Position numbers and translations under genes: made by a program. A stretch of DNA of 64,000 nucleotides from the NCBI RefSeq assembly GCF_001428525.1, contig NZ_LMHW01000013.1:249175-313174 (forward strand), read 5' to 3'. Of the stretch, positions 8,212-16,640 are shown piece after piece. Positions within the stretch are counted from its first letter, which is position 1, and each line of letters opens with the position of its first letter. Below the pieces are notes generated by a model. The model worked only from the letters and a program-made list of their open reading frames with translations, was not told where the DNA came from and did not search any database. The stretch is from Flavobacterium sp. Root186 (lineage in GTDB: Bacteria; Bacteroidota; Bacteroidia; Flavobacteriales; Flavobacteriaceae).

Positions 8212-9057
8212 TTATTTTACCAAGTAAGAAACTTTATCAGCTTCACAAAGCCTGAAATAACCAAAGGCAAAATTATTGGCATCGGTAGTGTTTACAATGT
8301 TTCCGCGAATATTACCCGGAGGAATTGAAAAGGGACTTCCACCATATATTTCTAAAAGTAAGTTCATATAGTTATAAAAGTTTTTAGAAATTCCGCGATG
8401 TGTAATATCGACTGTATTTCCTGCTTTCATATCTTCATGATTGAACCTTGTTGTTATTTCATTTCCGTTAAAAAAATCATCGTCTGTAAGTTCATATTCC
8501 GGATAAATAAGGAATTCACTTTTATAATCTGAAAGATAATAGTTCACCTGATCAGCAGGATCTTTATAATAAAAAGTCAGTTCTATAACATCCTCTCCGC
8601 CAAAATCAGGAACAATCGCTTGCTCTACTCTATCAATTGGTGTTACAGAAGTCAGCTTTTCAGTTGCTGTAAGACTCTGGCCTTCTGCTTGTACATAAAG
8701 CGTATAATCGGCATTTAAAACAGGAATAAAATTAGTACACACATAAATACCCGGTTCTGTTTCATTAAAAGTAAAAACTGTTCCGGTGCTGTTTTCAACT
8801 CTTACCTGCGCCCCTGAAACTTTTGGTGTAGTGTTATTATAATAGGGAGCTGTTTTACTAATTTTTATGGTTTGTTCATTACCAGCGGTTCCTTTAAACC
8901 ATAAAATCTCAGCATCTACTACTATTCTTGTCTGCCCTGTTTCTAAATCAAGATTTACGACATCTTCACAAGATGATAAAAACAGCACACAAAATAAGCT
9001 GAATAAAATTAGTGCTTTACTTTTAAAATTATATTTATTAATCCTTTGCATACTCAT
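8212..9057 (-). CDS. DUF4249 family lipoprotein, TBDR partner
   Basis: A 281-aa protein with a long leader ending in lipobox LSSC (Cys30) and the characteristic start of DUF4249 proteins (CEDVVNLDLETGQTRIVVDAEI), followed by an Ig-like beta segment (PKVSGAQVRVENSTGTVFTF). DUF4249 lipoproteins are regularly encoded directly after TonB-dependent receptors that carry an N-terminal signalling domain and probably sit on the outer membrane with them. Here the ATG overlaps the last base of the TBDR stop at 9057, so coupling is near certain. The ligand is unknown. Confidence 0.88.
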   Translation of the reverse strand: MSMQRINKYNFKSKALILFSLFCVLFLSSCEDVVNLDLETGQTRIVVDAEILWFKGTAGNEQTIKISKTAPYYNNTTPKVSGAQVRVENSTGTVFTFNETEPGIYVCTNFIPVLNADYTLYVQAEGQSLTATEKLTSVTPIDRVEQAIVPDFGGEDVIELTFYYKDPADQVNYYLSDYKSEFLIYPEYELTDDDFFNGNEITTRFNHEDMKAGNTVDITHRGISKNFYNYMNLLLEIYGGSPFSIPPGNIRGNIVNTTDANNFAFGYFRLCEADKVSYLVK

Positions 9058-11669
9058 TAAAATTTAAAATTATAAGAAATTCCAGGTACTATTCCGAAAA
9101 TAGAAAGTCTTCTGGTTTCATTTGCTCCCGTGTCTTCATTTGTTGCAAACGTCATAGAAGCTGCATTTTTTCTATTGTAAACATTATAAAGACTGAATAC
9201 CCAATAGCTCTGCCATCCTTTCTTTTTATCTGGTTTAGGCGTGTAAGTCGCTGCTAAATCTAAATGGTGGAAAAGCGGCAGCCTGTTTTCATTTCGAAGT
9301 GAAAAATTCGGAATATTGATTCCGCCAAATTCATAATACCCATTTGCATACGTTACCGGCTGACCAGACTGCAAGGTGAAATTAGCGTTAAATGACCATT
9401 TTGGATTGTATTCATAACTTCCTACAATACTCAAATTATGCAGTTTATCATATCCTGACAAATACCAGTCACCATTTGCAATTCCGGGTTCATCAGGAGT
9501 TCTTCCCGGTGTTTTTTGTTCTGCTCTTGATAAAGTATATGAAACCCAACCAGTAAAATTTCCTGTATTTTTTCTAAATAATAATTCCATACCATACGAT
9601 CTGGCTTTACCATTTAAAATAACCTGTTCTATATTGTTATTGGCCAATATATCAGCACCGTCAATGTAATCGATACGGTTTTGTATCTTTTTATAAAATA
9701 ACTCTCCTTCAAAAGAATAATCGCCGTCTCTAAAATTTCTAAAATATCCGGCCGCATATTGATCCAGCAATTGTGGTTTCGTAAACGGACCGCTTGGTGT
9801 CCAGATGCTTGTTGGCAATGGCGATTGTGTATTAGATAAGATATGAATGTACTGCGCCATTCTGTTATAACTTGCTTTTACAGAAGCATCATCATTAAAA
9901 GCATAAGATAATGCCACACGCGGCTCAAGATTATCAAAACTGCTTATTTTTTCTCCCCTTCCGTATGATATACTTCCTGTTGGAGTACCTTCCTGATAAA
10001 TATGATATAACGGATTAAATACTACTGATTTTCCATCTGCATAAGTATTGATCGTTTCATTACCTAAACGATAAAACATACTATAACGAAGTCCGTAACG
10101 AAGGTTTAATTTTGGAGTGATTTGATTCTCAAAATCAAGATAAGCAGATGTTTCTAAAGAATATTTTTTATCCAGCTGTTTGTAATTAAAATCCGAATCT
10201 GAGCTTGTAGGCTGAACTGTGCCGGGATTAAAATTATAATACTGACCGTCAATTCCGTAGTTTAATTTAAATTTATCTGTTACAATATGATTCCAGCCAT
10301 ACTTAAGTCCGTAAGTTCGGATATTATTGTTCCAGTCAAAATCTTCTTGTTGTAAACCAAGGTTAAATCTATAATCACTGTAAAAAACAGCTAAATTAGT
10401 ATTCAGGTTCTCCGAAAATTTATGTTTCCAGCTTAAAATTCCCATTGTGTTTCCGTAAGTACTGGAAAAACGGTCATTTATATCAAAAACATCATTTCCA
10501 AAATATCCGGAAAAAGCAAGTGTATTATTGGCTCCCAATCGATAATTAAACTTAGCATTAATATCATAAAACATAGCCGAATTATTATTATCAGCCAGTT
10601 TTAAAAATAAATGAGCATAAGAAGCACGACCTGCAATAAGAAATGAACCAACATCTTTTTGTATAGGCCCCTGCACTAAAAGACGGCTTGAGATTAAACC
10701 AATACCTCCGTTTACTTTGAAATTTTCAAAATCTCCGGTTTGCTGCGTTACATCAAGAACAGAAGAGACACGTCCGCCAAATTTAGACGGAATTCCACCT
10801 TTATATAAATCTAGTCCGTTTACAACATCGGCATTAAAAATAGAGAAAAATCCAAACATATGTGAGTCACCGTATACCGGAGCACCATCCAGCAGAATTA
10901 AATTTTGATCTGCAGCACCACCACGAACGTTAAAACCAGAAGAAGCTTCTCCTGCATTTGTCACTCCAGGTAATGTTAATAGTGATTTTAAAGGATCCGG
11001 CTCGCCCATTGCAACAGGAATTCGCTTAATTTCTGCCATCGAAAGTTTGTTCACACTCATTTGAGTATTCCTTACATCAACAGCTTTACTATTGGTTACA
11101 ATTACCTGCTCCAGCTGCTGGCTGTCAGATTCCATGTTGAATTTTATTCTTACATCATCGTCAACTGTAATCTGCCTTTCTTTGTTTTTTAAACCCACAT
11201 AACTTACGACAAGATTGTAAATACCTCTGTCCAGTTCTATATTAAACGTTCCATTAATATCTGTTGTAACACCGGTAGAAAGTTCTATGATGAAAACATT
11301 AGCACCAATTACGGGCTCTCTGTTTTCATCAAGAACCTGTCCTGTCAGTTTATTTTTTTTTTTAGCTGTTTTAACGGCTTTTTGTTTTACAAAAATATTA
11401 CTGCCTACAATTGAAAATTGAATCGATGTGCTTTTATTTAATTCATTAATAAGCTGCTTGATTTCGATATTATTATACGTGTTTTTTTGAGTAAAATATC
11501 TTTGGCTCGTATTAATTTGATCTGTAAAGGCAAATTTAAAATCGGATTGATTTTCAATTTGTTTAAAGAATTCCTTTAATGTTACCGTTTGATCTACAGT
11601 TACCGTGACGTTTTGAGAAAATACTCCCCAACTGAATAAAAAAAAGCACGCTGAAATTATATGCTTCAT
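9057..11669 (-). CDS. TonB-dependent receptor with STN signalling domain
   Basis: An 870-aa outer-membrane receptor. Order of parts: signal peptide (to FSQ, residue ~19); STN/secretin-like domain (about 20-95), the part that contacts a FecR anti-sigma factor; CarboxypepD_reg-like beta-sandwich (about 107-190, GQVLDENREPVIGANVFI); plug (about 200-325, with SGFNVRGGAADQNLILLDGAPVY); then the 22-strand barrel ending in the aromatic FKF. The STN domain and the upstream sigma and fecR genes indicate that substrate binding both imports and signals. Together with the DUF4249 partner this is the class often tied to uptake of a specific nutrient such as a peptide, glycan or siderophore; which one cannot be read from the sequence. 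Confidence 0.92.
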   Translation of the reverse strand: MKHIISACFFLFSWGVFSQNVTVTVDQTVTLKEFFKQIENQSDFKFAFTDQINTSQRYFTQKNTYNNIEIKQLINELNKSTSIQFSIVGSNIFVKQKAVKTAKKKNKLTGQVLDENREPVIGANVFIIELSTGVTTDINGTFNIELDRGIYNLVVSYVGLKNKERQITVDDDVRIKFNMESDSQQLEQVIVTNSKAVDVRNTQMSVNKLSMAEIKRIPVAMGEPDPLKSLLTLPGVTNAGEASSGFNVRGGAADQNLILLDGAPVYGDSHMFGFFSIFNADVVNGLDLYKGGIPSKFGGRVSSVLDVTQQTGDFENFKVNGGIGLISSRLLVQGPIQKDVGSFLIAGRASYAHLFLKLADNNNSAMFYDINAKFNYRLGANNTLAFSGYFGNDVFDINDRFSSTYGNTMGILSWKHKFSENLNTNLAVFYSDYRFNLGLQQEDFDWNNNIRTYGLKYGWNHIVTDKFKLNYGIDGQYYNFNPGTVQPTSSDSDFNYKQLDKKYSLETSAYLDFENQITPKLNLRYGLRYSMFYRLGNETINTYADGKSVVFNPLYHIYQEGTPTGSISYGRGEKISSFDNLEPRVALSYAFNDDASVKASYNRMAQYIHILSNTQSPLPTSIWTPSGPFTKPQLLDQYAAGYFRNFRDGDYSFEGELFYKKIQNRIDYIDGADILANNNIEQVILNGKARSYGMELLFRKNTGNFTGWVSYTLSRAEQKTPGRTPDEPGIANGDWYLSGYDKLHNLSIVGSYEYNPKWSFNANFTLQSGQPVTYANGYYEFGGINIPNFSLRNENRLPLFHHLDLAATYTPKPDKKKGWQSYWVFSLYNVYNRKNAASMTFATNEDTGANETRRLSIFGIVPGISYNFKF

Positions 11670-11771
11670 GAAATTTTGTATTTTTGAATATTATTAAATG
11701 GAATAGTTTTATACTATCCTGACTATAGGAAGGATGTTTTTAGTTTCGCGGCTAGTGCATCCTTTTCTTTT

Positions 11772-12620
11772 CTATTGAAAAGTAACTTGTTTTAATTTTT
11801 CATTTACTTCATAGTTTAGGTTATACATTTCTGATATTAATTGGATAATCGTATTTAAATCTTCTTTTTTATTGATACGCACTGTGATTCGCTGGTTTTC
11901 GTATTCCTGCGGCATAATTACTTTATAACCGTAATTTGATTCAATATAAGAGCTTACATCTGTTAGCTTTTGATTATCAAAATCTATAAATCTGTTGAAT
12001 TCAGTAACCAATGTGGTTTTGTTTCCATACGTAAATTTTTCGCCTGGTTTTAGTATCCATTTTTCATCCAGATCTTTTACATTCATCTGAACACTTCCTT
12101 CATAAAGTTCAACAGTTACTTCTTTTTGTGTATATCCTTTTACGGTAAAAGAAGTTCCTAAAACTGTAGTTGTCGTTTCGTTACAAAATACCTGAAATGG
12201 ATGTTTTTTATCTTTCGTTACTTTAAAATAAACTTCTCCCGAAACTTCCACTTTTCTGTTTGCTGCAAAATTACTGGCGTAAGCAATTTTAGAATTCGGG
12301 CTTAATTCTACTCTTGAACTATCTGGCAGGACAGCCGTTTTCATTATCGAAGTAGAATTTTCTATTACGTTTTCAGTAAGCTGAATTTCATTGCTTACAG
12401 GATTGCTGCCATTAAAATAAAGCCCTGTTCCTATAAGAACAAAAATCAAAACAGCCGCAGCTGCCGCAAAATAACGCCAAGAGTTATTTTTTTGCTTTTT
12501 TGGAGAAAATGCCTTTGCCTGGAATTGTTCCCAAGACATCTCTTTTTCATTATCAGAATGTGAAACAGGGATTTCGTCCCATATTTTTTTTAATTCCTCT
12601 TCTATTTTCTTTTCGTCCAT
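11772..12620 (-). CDS. FecR family anti-sigma factor
   Basis: A 282-aa inner-membrane protein. Residues 1-45 form a cytoplasmic sigma-binding segment (EELKKIWDEIPV), one transmembrane helix spans about 50-69, and the periplasmic part has the FecR domain (AVLPDSSRVELSPNSKIAY to GSVQMNV, ~110-195) and a C-terminal DUF4974 domain (~210-282). FecR proteins hold an ECF sigma factor until the STN domain of the loaded receptor contacts their periplasmic part. The partner sigma gene lies two genes upstream and the receptor gene 102 bp downstream, so the signalling chain is complete in this window. Confidence 0.93.
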   Translation of the reverse strand: MDEKKIEEELKKIWDEIPVSHSDNEKEMSWEQFQAKAFSPKKQKNNSWRYFAAAAAVLIFVLIGTGLYFNGSNPVSNEIQLTENVIENSTSIMKTAVLPDSSRVELSPNSKIAYASNFAANRKVEVSGEVYFKVTKDKKHPFQVFCNETTTTVLGTSFTVKGYTQKEVTVELYEGSVQMNVKDLDEKWILKPGEKFTYGNKTTLVTEFNRFIDFDNQKLTDVSSYIESNYGYKVIMPQEYENQRITVRINKKEDLNTIIQLISEMYNLNYEVNEKLKQVTFQ

Positions 12621-12632
12621 GTCTTTAGTGCG

Positions 12633-12842
12633 TTAAAGTTTTTGACAATAAAATCCTTGTTTATTAAAAACACCATACACCATTTCTTTAATCTCTCTGT
12701 TCGTTTCGATTTTTAGAATATGATTACTATCATCTATCTCAAAATCCATTGAACAATCAGAAATGATAAACCGAAGAAGCACTACAATAAAGCTTGCATC
12801 TTCCTTGGTTTTAACATCAGTTTTATAAGACTCAATATGCAT
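12633..12842 (-). CDS. small HMA-like protein between sigma factor and FecR
   Basis: A 69-aa protein from the ATG at 12842; the open frame reaches 12947, but the upstream part overlaps the sigma gene and lacks structure. The pattern beta (SFIVVLLRFI), acidic turn (DCSMDFEIDDSNHILKIET), helix (NREIKEMVYGVFNKQG), beta (FYCQKL) matches a ferredoxin-like, heavy-metal-associated-type fold. The metal-binding CxxC of true HMA domains is absent, leaving single Cys residues in SDCS and FYCQ. It lies 46 bp after the sigma stop and 12 bp before the FecR start, so it belongs to the operon. A modulator or metal-sensing role is only a guess. Confidence 0.65.
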   Translation of the reverse strand: MHIESYKTDVKTKEDASFIVVLLRFIISDCSMDFEIDDSNHILKIETNREIKEMVYGVFNKQGFYCQKL

Positions 12843-12888
12843 TTTTTGTTTCTGTTTATTAGTATAACAAACGAGAACAAAAAAGTTC

Positions 12889-13410
12889 CTAATGATCTTC
12901 GATTTTTTTTCTAATAAATTTACTGGCGAGGTAAATATGATTGGCAATTGTTTTTTCAGAAAGGTCTGTCATTGCCGCAATCTCCTTATAGCTAAGGTTT
13001 TCCAGTTTGTGTAAAGTAAATATTTTTTGCTGCTGTTCAGGAAGTAAATTTATGAAAGCATATAGTTTTTCTTTTCTTTCTTCAAAAATTACGTCATCAT
13101 AGTCTTCATTTTCGATTTCAATCTCCGAAGTGTTGAGCTGAATTATTTTATTTTCTCTGTTAACATGATTAATGATGATGTTCTTACAGATAACAAACAG
13201 CTGTTTATCAAATAAAACTCCTTCATTAAGTAATTCTCTTTTATTATAAAGTCTTAAAAAAGTTTCCTGAACAAAATCCTGCGGGGTAAGAACTGTAAAA
13301 TTAAATCGTCGGGCAATGCTTATCAGTTTATCATAGTAATTTAAGTAAGCTTCTTTGAAAGAAGCCTCGTTACCATTTTTTAAACTTAATATAAACTTTC
13401 TATTGTCCAT
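12889..13410 (-). CDS. ECF-type RNA polymerase sigma factor
   Basis: A 173-aa sigma-70 family ECF protein. Region 2 spans about residues 15-85 (AYLNYYDKLISIARRF, FVQETFLRLYNKR) and region 4 about residues 112-170, with an HTH (LSYKEIAAMTDLSEKTIANHIYLASKFIRKK). Such factors direct transcription of the neighbouring receptor genes when released by the FecR anti-sigma. It is the first gene of the five-gene signalling operon. The start at 13410 gives a standard N-terminus (MDNRKFILSLKNGNEASF). Confidence 0.93.
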   Translation of the reverse strand: MDNRKFILSLKNGNEASFKEAYLNYYDKLISIARRFNFTVLTPQDFVQETFLRLYNKRELLNEGVLFDKQLFVICKNIIINHVNRENKIIQLNTSEIEIENEDYDDVIFEERKEKLYAFINLLPEQQQKIFTLHKLENLSYKEIAAMTDLSEKTIANHIYLASKFIRKKIEDH

Positions 13411-13621
13411 AACGTAAATATGATCCTTAGTCTTAACTCAATGTTCAAAATAATATTGTACACGGTTTTTTATAGCTAAGACTGTATTCATTTTTTTTAG
13501 AACTGCAAAGAACAGAAATTTATTCTAAAATTATTTAACAGAAAAAATATAGTTTTAAACAAGCTGCTATCAAAATCAATATTAACTGTTAAATTATAGC
13601 TTTGTTTGAAATTAACAGGCA

Positions 13622-13650
13622 TAAAAAAAACCGCATTAAAACGGTTTTAA
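13622..13650 (-). terminator. intrinsic terminator after small lipoprotein gene
   Basis: AAAACCG pairs with CGGTTTT around a short loop. On the minus strand the stem is followed by eight T residues. It lies about 40 bp past the stop of the minus-strand gene at 13690. Confidence 0.75.
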
Positions 13651-13689
13651 TTTTAAGATTATAAAAGTATTTGCTTTTACAAAATTGGT

Positions 13690-13920
13690 CTATTTTTTAG
13701 GCGTAGTCGCATCTCCCGGCTGTGGGTCACTTTCTTCATTACCTTCATTGGCTCGAGTTGTACCCTTTGTTCCCGTATTTAATGATGTACTGTCACCTGC
13801 TTTTATAGCATCCGAATCTGTTTTTAATGCACTTCCTGAAGAAGAACTTGTTTTACAGGAAACCGATAGTGCTATTAAAGCAATGCATACAAGTAGTTTT
13901 GAATTTAATATCGTTTTCAT
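13690..13920 (-). CDS. small Ser/Thr-rich lipoprotein
   Basis: A 76-aa protein with a lipoprotein leader (lipobox SVSC, Cys22) followed by a low-complexity, probably unfolded tail rich in Ser, Thr, Gly, Asp and Pro. No domain is recognised. It resembles the 122-aa lipoprotein at 20827-21195 in design (leader, Thr/Gly-rich tail, Pro-Gly-Asp segments). It has its own terminator and sits apart from the sigma operon, so it looks like a single transcription unit. Confidence 0.75.
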   Translation of the reverse strand: MKTILNSKLLVCIALIALSVSCKTSSSSGSALKTDSDAIKAGDSTSLNTGTKGTTRANEGNEESDPQPGDATTPKK

Positions 13921-14038
13921 AATTAATTTTTTAAGTTTATAATAAAGCTTATCAAATTTAATTATTAGGTATTTTATTATGTTTCAACATTATAACTTTT
14001 TGTTACACAATTAAATACAGAAAATTTCAATATTCTCC

Positions 14039-14341
14039 TTATTGTATTGGCGAAGTTAAAATTATATTTCTTTCGTCTAAAAGTGGTACAATCTGCCCTA
14101 AAACTAAATTCTGAAAATGTGCAGTATTTCGATGTTCTGTTACAGCAGATTCGCTCACATATCCTTCAAACAATACGATTGTATTTAAATCTGTAATGCT
14201 TTGGTGAATTTTATAAAACAGGTTGCCGCTTTCTTTAATACTTTCCTCGTGAACTGTTTTTAATAGCTGCAAAACATTTTCAATTTGACCTTCTTTAACT
14301 TTCCATGTTGCAAAAACATGAACTGGATTATGATTTTTCAT
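14039..14341 (-). CDS. antibiotic biosynthesis monooxygenase (ABM) domain protein
   Basis: A 100-aa single-domain protein of the dimeric alpha+beta barrel ABM/YgiN type: VHVFATWKVKEGQIENVLQLLKTVHEESIKESGNLFYKIHQS, then VLFEGYVSESAVTEHRNTAHFQNLV. Family members are small quinol or heme-related monooxygenases, and several serve quinone redox cycling or detoxification. It lies downstream of the exported DJ-1/PfpI gene on the same strand (about 90 bp apart), near a Crp/Fnr regulator gene. The substrate is unknown. Confidence 0.85.
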   Translation of the reverse strand: MKNHNPVHVFATWKVKEGQIENVLQLLKTVHEESIKESGNLFYKIHQSITDLNTIVLFEGYVSESAVTEHRNTAHFQNLVLGQIVPLLDERNIILTSPIQ

Positions 14342-14431
14342 TTTTTTCTTTTGATTAGATAATTATTATTCTATTAACTAAATGATATTGACCTCTGCCA
14401 AGTTTTGGAAGAGGTCAATAAAATCAGCCTA

Positions 14432-15226
14432 TTATTTTTTAGCCGTTTCTAAAATAGCAATCATTTTTTCTGCTACTCCTCTTGCTGATGCAGGGTTTTG
14501 ACCTGTAACCAAATTTCCGTCGGCAATACTATGTGCTGACCAAACTGCTGCAGCGTGGAATTTTGCTCCTTGTTTTGTCAATGCAGATTCTAATAAAAAT
14601 GGTACATCGGCAATGGCGTAACCTTTTTCTTCTTCATCTGTAAAAGAGGTAATATTTTTACCATTTACCAAATAAGATCCGTTACTCAGTTTTACATTTA
14701 ATAAGGATACCGGACCGTGACAGACAGCGCCAACAACTGCATTGCGTTCGTAAGTTTCTTTAATAACTTTTTTAAGAAGTGCATTTTCAGGCATATCCAC
14801 CATTGGTGCTAATCCGCCGGGAACAAAAATGGCATCGTAAGTACTTACATCAACATTAGATAGTTTTACTGCTTTTTGCATTGCTTCCCATCCTTTTCCT
14901 GTCAGGAAGGCAAGATTATCCGGATCACCCGCTAAATTAAGGGCATCTAAATACGGGGTGTCTCCCGTTAAACTTGCAAAATCAATTTGATAATCTGCTC
15001 TGTCAAATTCAGCATAAGGATGCGCTACTTCAGGAAGAAAAGTTCCTGTTCTTCTGTTATTTGGACCAATTGAATCTGCATTTGATACAATAATTAAAAT
15101 TCTCTTTTTCATTTTCGTTTCATTTTTGTGGGTTGTTTTTTCTTCCGATACTTTGTTTTCTTTTTTAGTTTGTGCAGTAGCTGCAAAAAAGGAAAGCGCC
15201 ATTGTTAACATCATAATTTTTTTCAT
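14432..15226 (-). CDS. exported DJ-1/PfpI (Hsp31-like) family protein
   Basis: A 264-aa protein with a signal peptide (residues 1-19, ATAQ) and a class I glutamine amidotransferase-like fold. The DJ-1-type site is visible: Glu66 in TFLPE and the nucleophile elbow Cys169-His170 in VVGAVCHGP, plus FVPGGLAPM. The overall pattern is closest to Hsp31/glyoxalase III-like proteins, which act on methylglyoxal or as protein deglycases or chaperones. The export signal points to the periplasm. A minus-strand -7 element (TAAATTTG, 15267-15274) lies 40 bp upstream. The upstream neighbour is a Crp/Fnr regulator on the same strand. Confidence 0.88.
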   Translation of the reverse strand: MKKIMMLTMALSFFAATAQTKKENKVSEEKTTHKNETKMKKRILIIVSNADSIGPNNRRTGTFLPEVAHPYAEFDRADYQIDFASLTGDTPYLDALNLAGDPDNLAFLTGKGWEAMQKAVKLSNVDVSTYDAIFVPGGLAPMVDMPENALLKKVIKETYERNAVVGAVCHGPVSLLNVKLSNGSYLVNGKNITSFTDEEEKGYAIADVPFLLESALTKQGAKFHAAAVWSAHSIADGNLVTGQNPASARGVAEKMIAILETAKK

Positions 15227-15266
15227 CTGTATAATTTTTTGATTGGTTAATGAATTATTTACAAGG

Positions 15267-15274
15267 CAAATTTA
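15267..15274 (-). promoter_or_regulatory. -7 promoter element (TAAATTTG) for DJ-1/PfpI gene
   Basis: Matches TAnnTTTG on the minus strand, about 40 bp upstream of the ATG at 15226 and downstream of the Crp/Fnr terminator, so the DJ-1 gene has its own promoter. Confidence 0.55.
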
Positions 15275-15311
15275 TATCGGCTTCCCTCCTGAATGCGAGG
15301 AGGCAAGTCAC

Positions 15312-15339
15312 AAAAAAAGTGTGACGGAAATCACACTTT
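15312..15339 (-). terminator. intrinsic terminator after Crp/Fnr gene
   Basis: Perfect stem AAAGTGTGA / TCACACTTT with a 6-base loop, followed on the minus strand by a T run. It lies 18 bp past the stop of the Crp/Fnr-type gene at 15357. Confidence 0.8.
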
Positions 15340-15356
15340 GAGAGGTTTTAATTATG

Positions 15357-15926
15357 CTATTTACTGCTGGAGTAAAGCCTGCTAAGGGTTTCACGGCTTA
15401 CTCCCAGATATTCTGCAATATATTTTTTTGGAATTTTCTGCATTAAATTGGGGTAAAGGTTTGCAAATTCTTTATACCGCTGCTCCGGATTATTAGAAAG
15501 TAATGAAATAATTCGCTGCTGAAGGGCAATATATCCTTTGGTTAATTTAACCCTAAAAAAATGTTCCATTTTGTGTAATGCAATCGAGAGTTTTTCTCTT
15601 CCTTCCAGCGTCAGGCACAAAACTTCTCCTGCTTCCATACAAACAACATACATGTTTGCGGGCTTTTGATTGAAATAGGCAATGTAATCAGACATCCACC
15701 AGTTTTCTGTTGCAAACTGCACGATATGTTCTTTTCCGTCATCATCAAGATAAAAAACCCTGAAAATACCGCTTACAATAATATATTCATACTTTGCTTC
15801 GTCGCCCTGGCTAATCAAATATTGATTTTTTAAAACCTTCCGTATTGTAAAAAATGGTTTAATCGATTCAAATTCTTCATCGGTAACCGAAATAATTTCT
15901 TCAATATGTTTTCGTAGTTTTTCCAT
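15357..15926 (-). CDS. Crp/Fnr family transcriptional regulator
   Basis: A 189-aa protein with an N-terminal cyclic-nucleotide-binding-like beta-roll (about residues 20-115, with KNQYLISQGDEAKYEYIIVSGIFRVFY) and a short C-terminal winged HTH (IPKKYIAEYLGVSRETLSRL, about 167-186). Iron-sulfur cysteines of Fnr are absent, and the ligand-binding arm is not recognisably that for cAMP. Regulators of this short type are common in Bacteroidota beside oxidoreductases. The nearest likely targets are the DJ-1/PfpI and ABM genes. A consensus -7 element (TATCTTTG) lies at 15944-15951. Confidence 0.88.
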   Translation of the reverse strand: MEKLRKHIEEIISVTDEEFESIKPFFTIRKVLKNQYLISQGDEAKYEYIIVSGIFRVFYLDDDGKEHIVQFATENWWMSDYIAYFNQKPANMYVVCMEAGEVLCLTLEGREKLSIALHKMEHFFRVKLTKGYIALQQRIISLLSNNPEQRYKEFANLYPNLMQKIPKKYIAEYLGVSRETLSRLYSSSK

Positions 15927-15943
15927 AATTCAATTTTGCAAAT

Positions 15944-15951
15944 CAAAGATA
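15944..15951 (-). promoter_or_regulatory. -7 promoter element (TATCTTTG) for Crp/Fnr gene
   Basis: Exact TAnnTTTG match on the minus strand, 18-25 bp upstream of the ATG at 15926, implying a very short leader. Confidence 0.6.
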
Positions 15952-16120
15952 TAAGATTTATTGCTCTTCGTTATTGCTAATTGATAAACCTTCAATGATA
16001 ATTAAGTAATTGTTTGCTAAAATAGTATAAGAAAACATGCTGCCTATCGGAGTACTTTTGAGTTAAGATGAAAACTTAAACTAAGATTTCACTTCTAACT
16101 TAATTTTTAAAACATTCCGT

Positions 16121-16477
16121 ATGACAACAGATAATAATAGATCTTACGATCAGGACGATAGTAATTTCACAAATGACAATCAGAGTTATGTTGATCAATA
16201 TCAGCAAGAACACATTGGCGATCAAAATAATTTTGAACAAGCTTATTCTTTAAATGAAGAACAGAATTATCTGGATAATGAATTTTCGAATGCGCTTGAA
16301 AGAGATGATCAGGAAGATTTAGAACAGGATTTTGACGAAAGTGAATTAGAAGAAGATGATCTGGATGAAGAAGAAGATTTAGACGAAGATGATCTTGACG
16401 ACGATTTAGTAGAAGATTATGATGAAAATGATCGTGAGCCGGAAACTTTTGCTGATGATGCGTATAAAATTGATTAA
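16121..16477 (+). CDS. extremely acidic low-complexity protein
   Basis: A 118-aa protein with no signal peptide. The first half is Asn/Gln/Asp/Tyr-rich and the second half (about residues 63-110) is almost all Asp, Glu and Leu in a DDLDEEEDL-like repeat. It should be disordered and very negatively charged. Such proteins are common in Flavobacterium genomes but have no known function; cation binding, nucleic-acid mimicry or stress roles are possible. A clear terminator follows, so it is a single-gene unit. Confidence 0.75.
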   Translation: MTTDNNRSYDQDDSNFTNDNQSYVDQYQQEHIGDQNNFEQAYSLNEEQNYLDNEFSNALERDDQEDLEQDFDESELEEDDLDEEEDLDEDDLDDDLVEDYDENDREPETFADDAYKID

Positions 16478-16490
16478 TCTGAAAACTTAT

Positions 16491-16526
16491 AAAGTGCTTT
16501 ATCGAAAGATGAGGCACTTTTTTGTT
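16491..16526 (+). terminator. intrinsic terminator after acidic protein gene
   Basis: AAAGTGC pairs with GCACTTT and is followed by a T run (TTTTTTGTTTTT). It lies 14 bp after the stop of the acidic protein gene. Confidence 0.75.
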
Positions 16527-16587
16527 TTTACTTACAATAAACATTAAAACAGGTATTTATACTTAAGAAAGAGAAAATTTAATAAAT

Positions 16588-16595
16588 TATATTTG
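16588..16595 (+). promoter_or_regulatory. -7 promoter element (TATATTTG) for Hint-like/PhyH operon
   Basis: Exact TAnnTTTG match 45 bp upstream of the ATG at 16641. It follows the terminator of the preceding gene, so the Hint-like and PhyH genes form their own two-gene unit. Confidence 0.6.
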
Positions 16596-16640
16596 GATAA
16601 GAATTACGTATAAGCAGGTTTAACTAAATATCGGCATAAT

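Noticed and set aside
12842-12947. N-terminal extension of the small HMA-like protein
   Set aside because: The extra 35 residues overlap the sigma gene and do not fit the compact fold that begins at the later ATG.
16167-16544. 125-aa His-rich open frame on the minus strand
   Set aside because: It is the antisense of the acidic protein gene: GAT/GAA codons read backwards give His, Leu and Phe. The plus-strand frame has the promoter-to-terminator layout.
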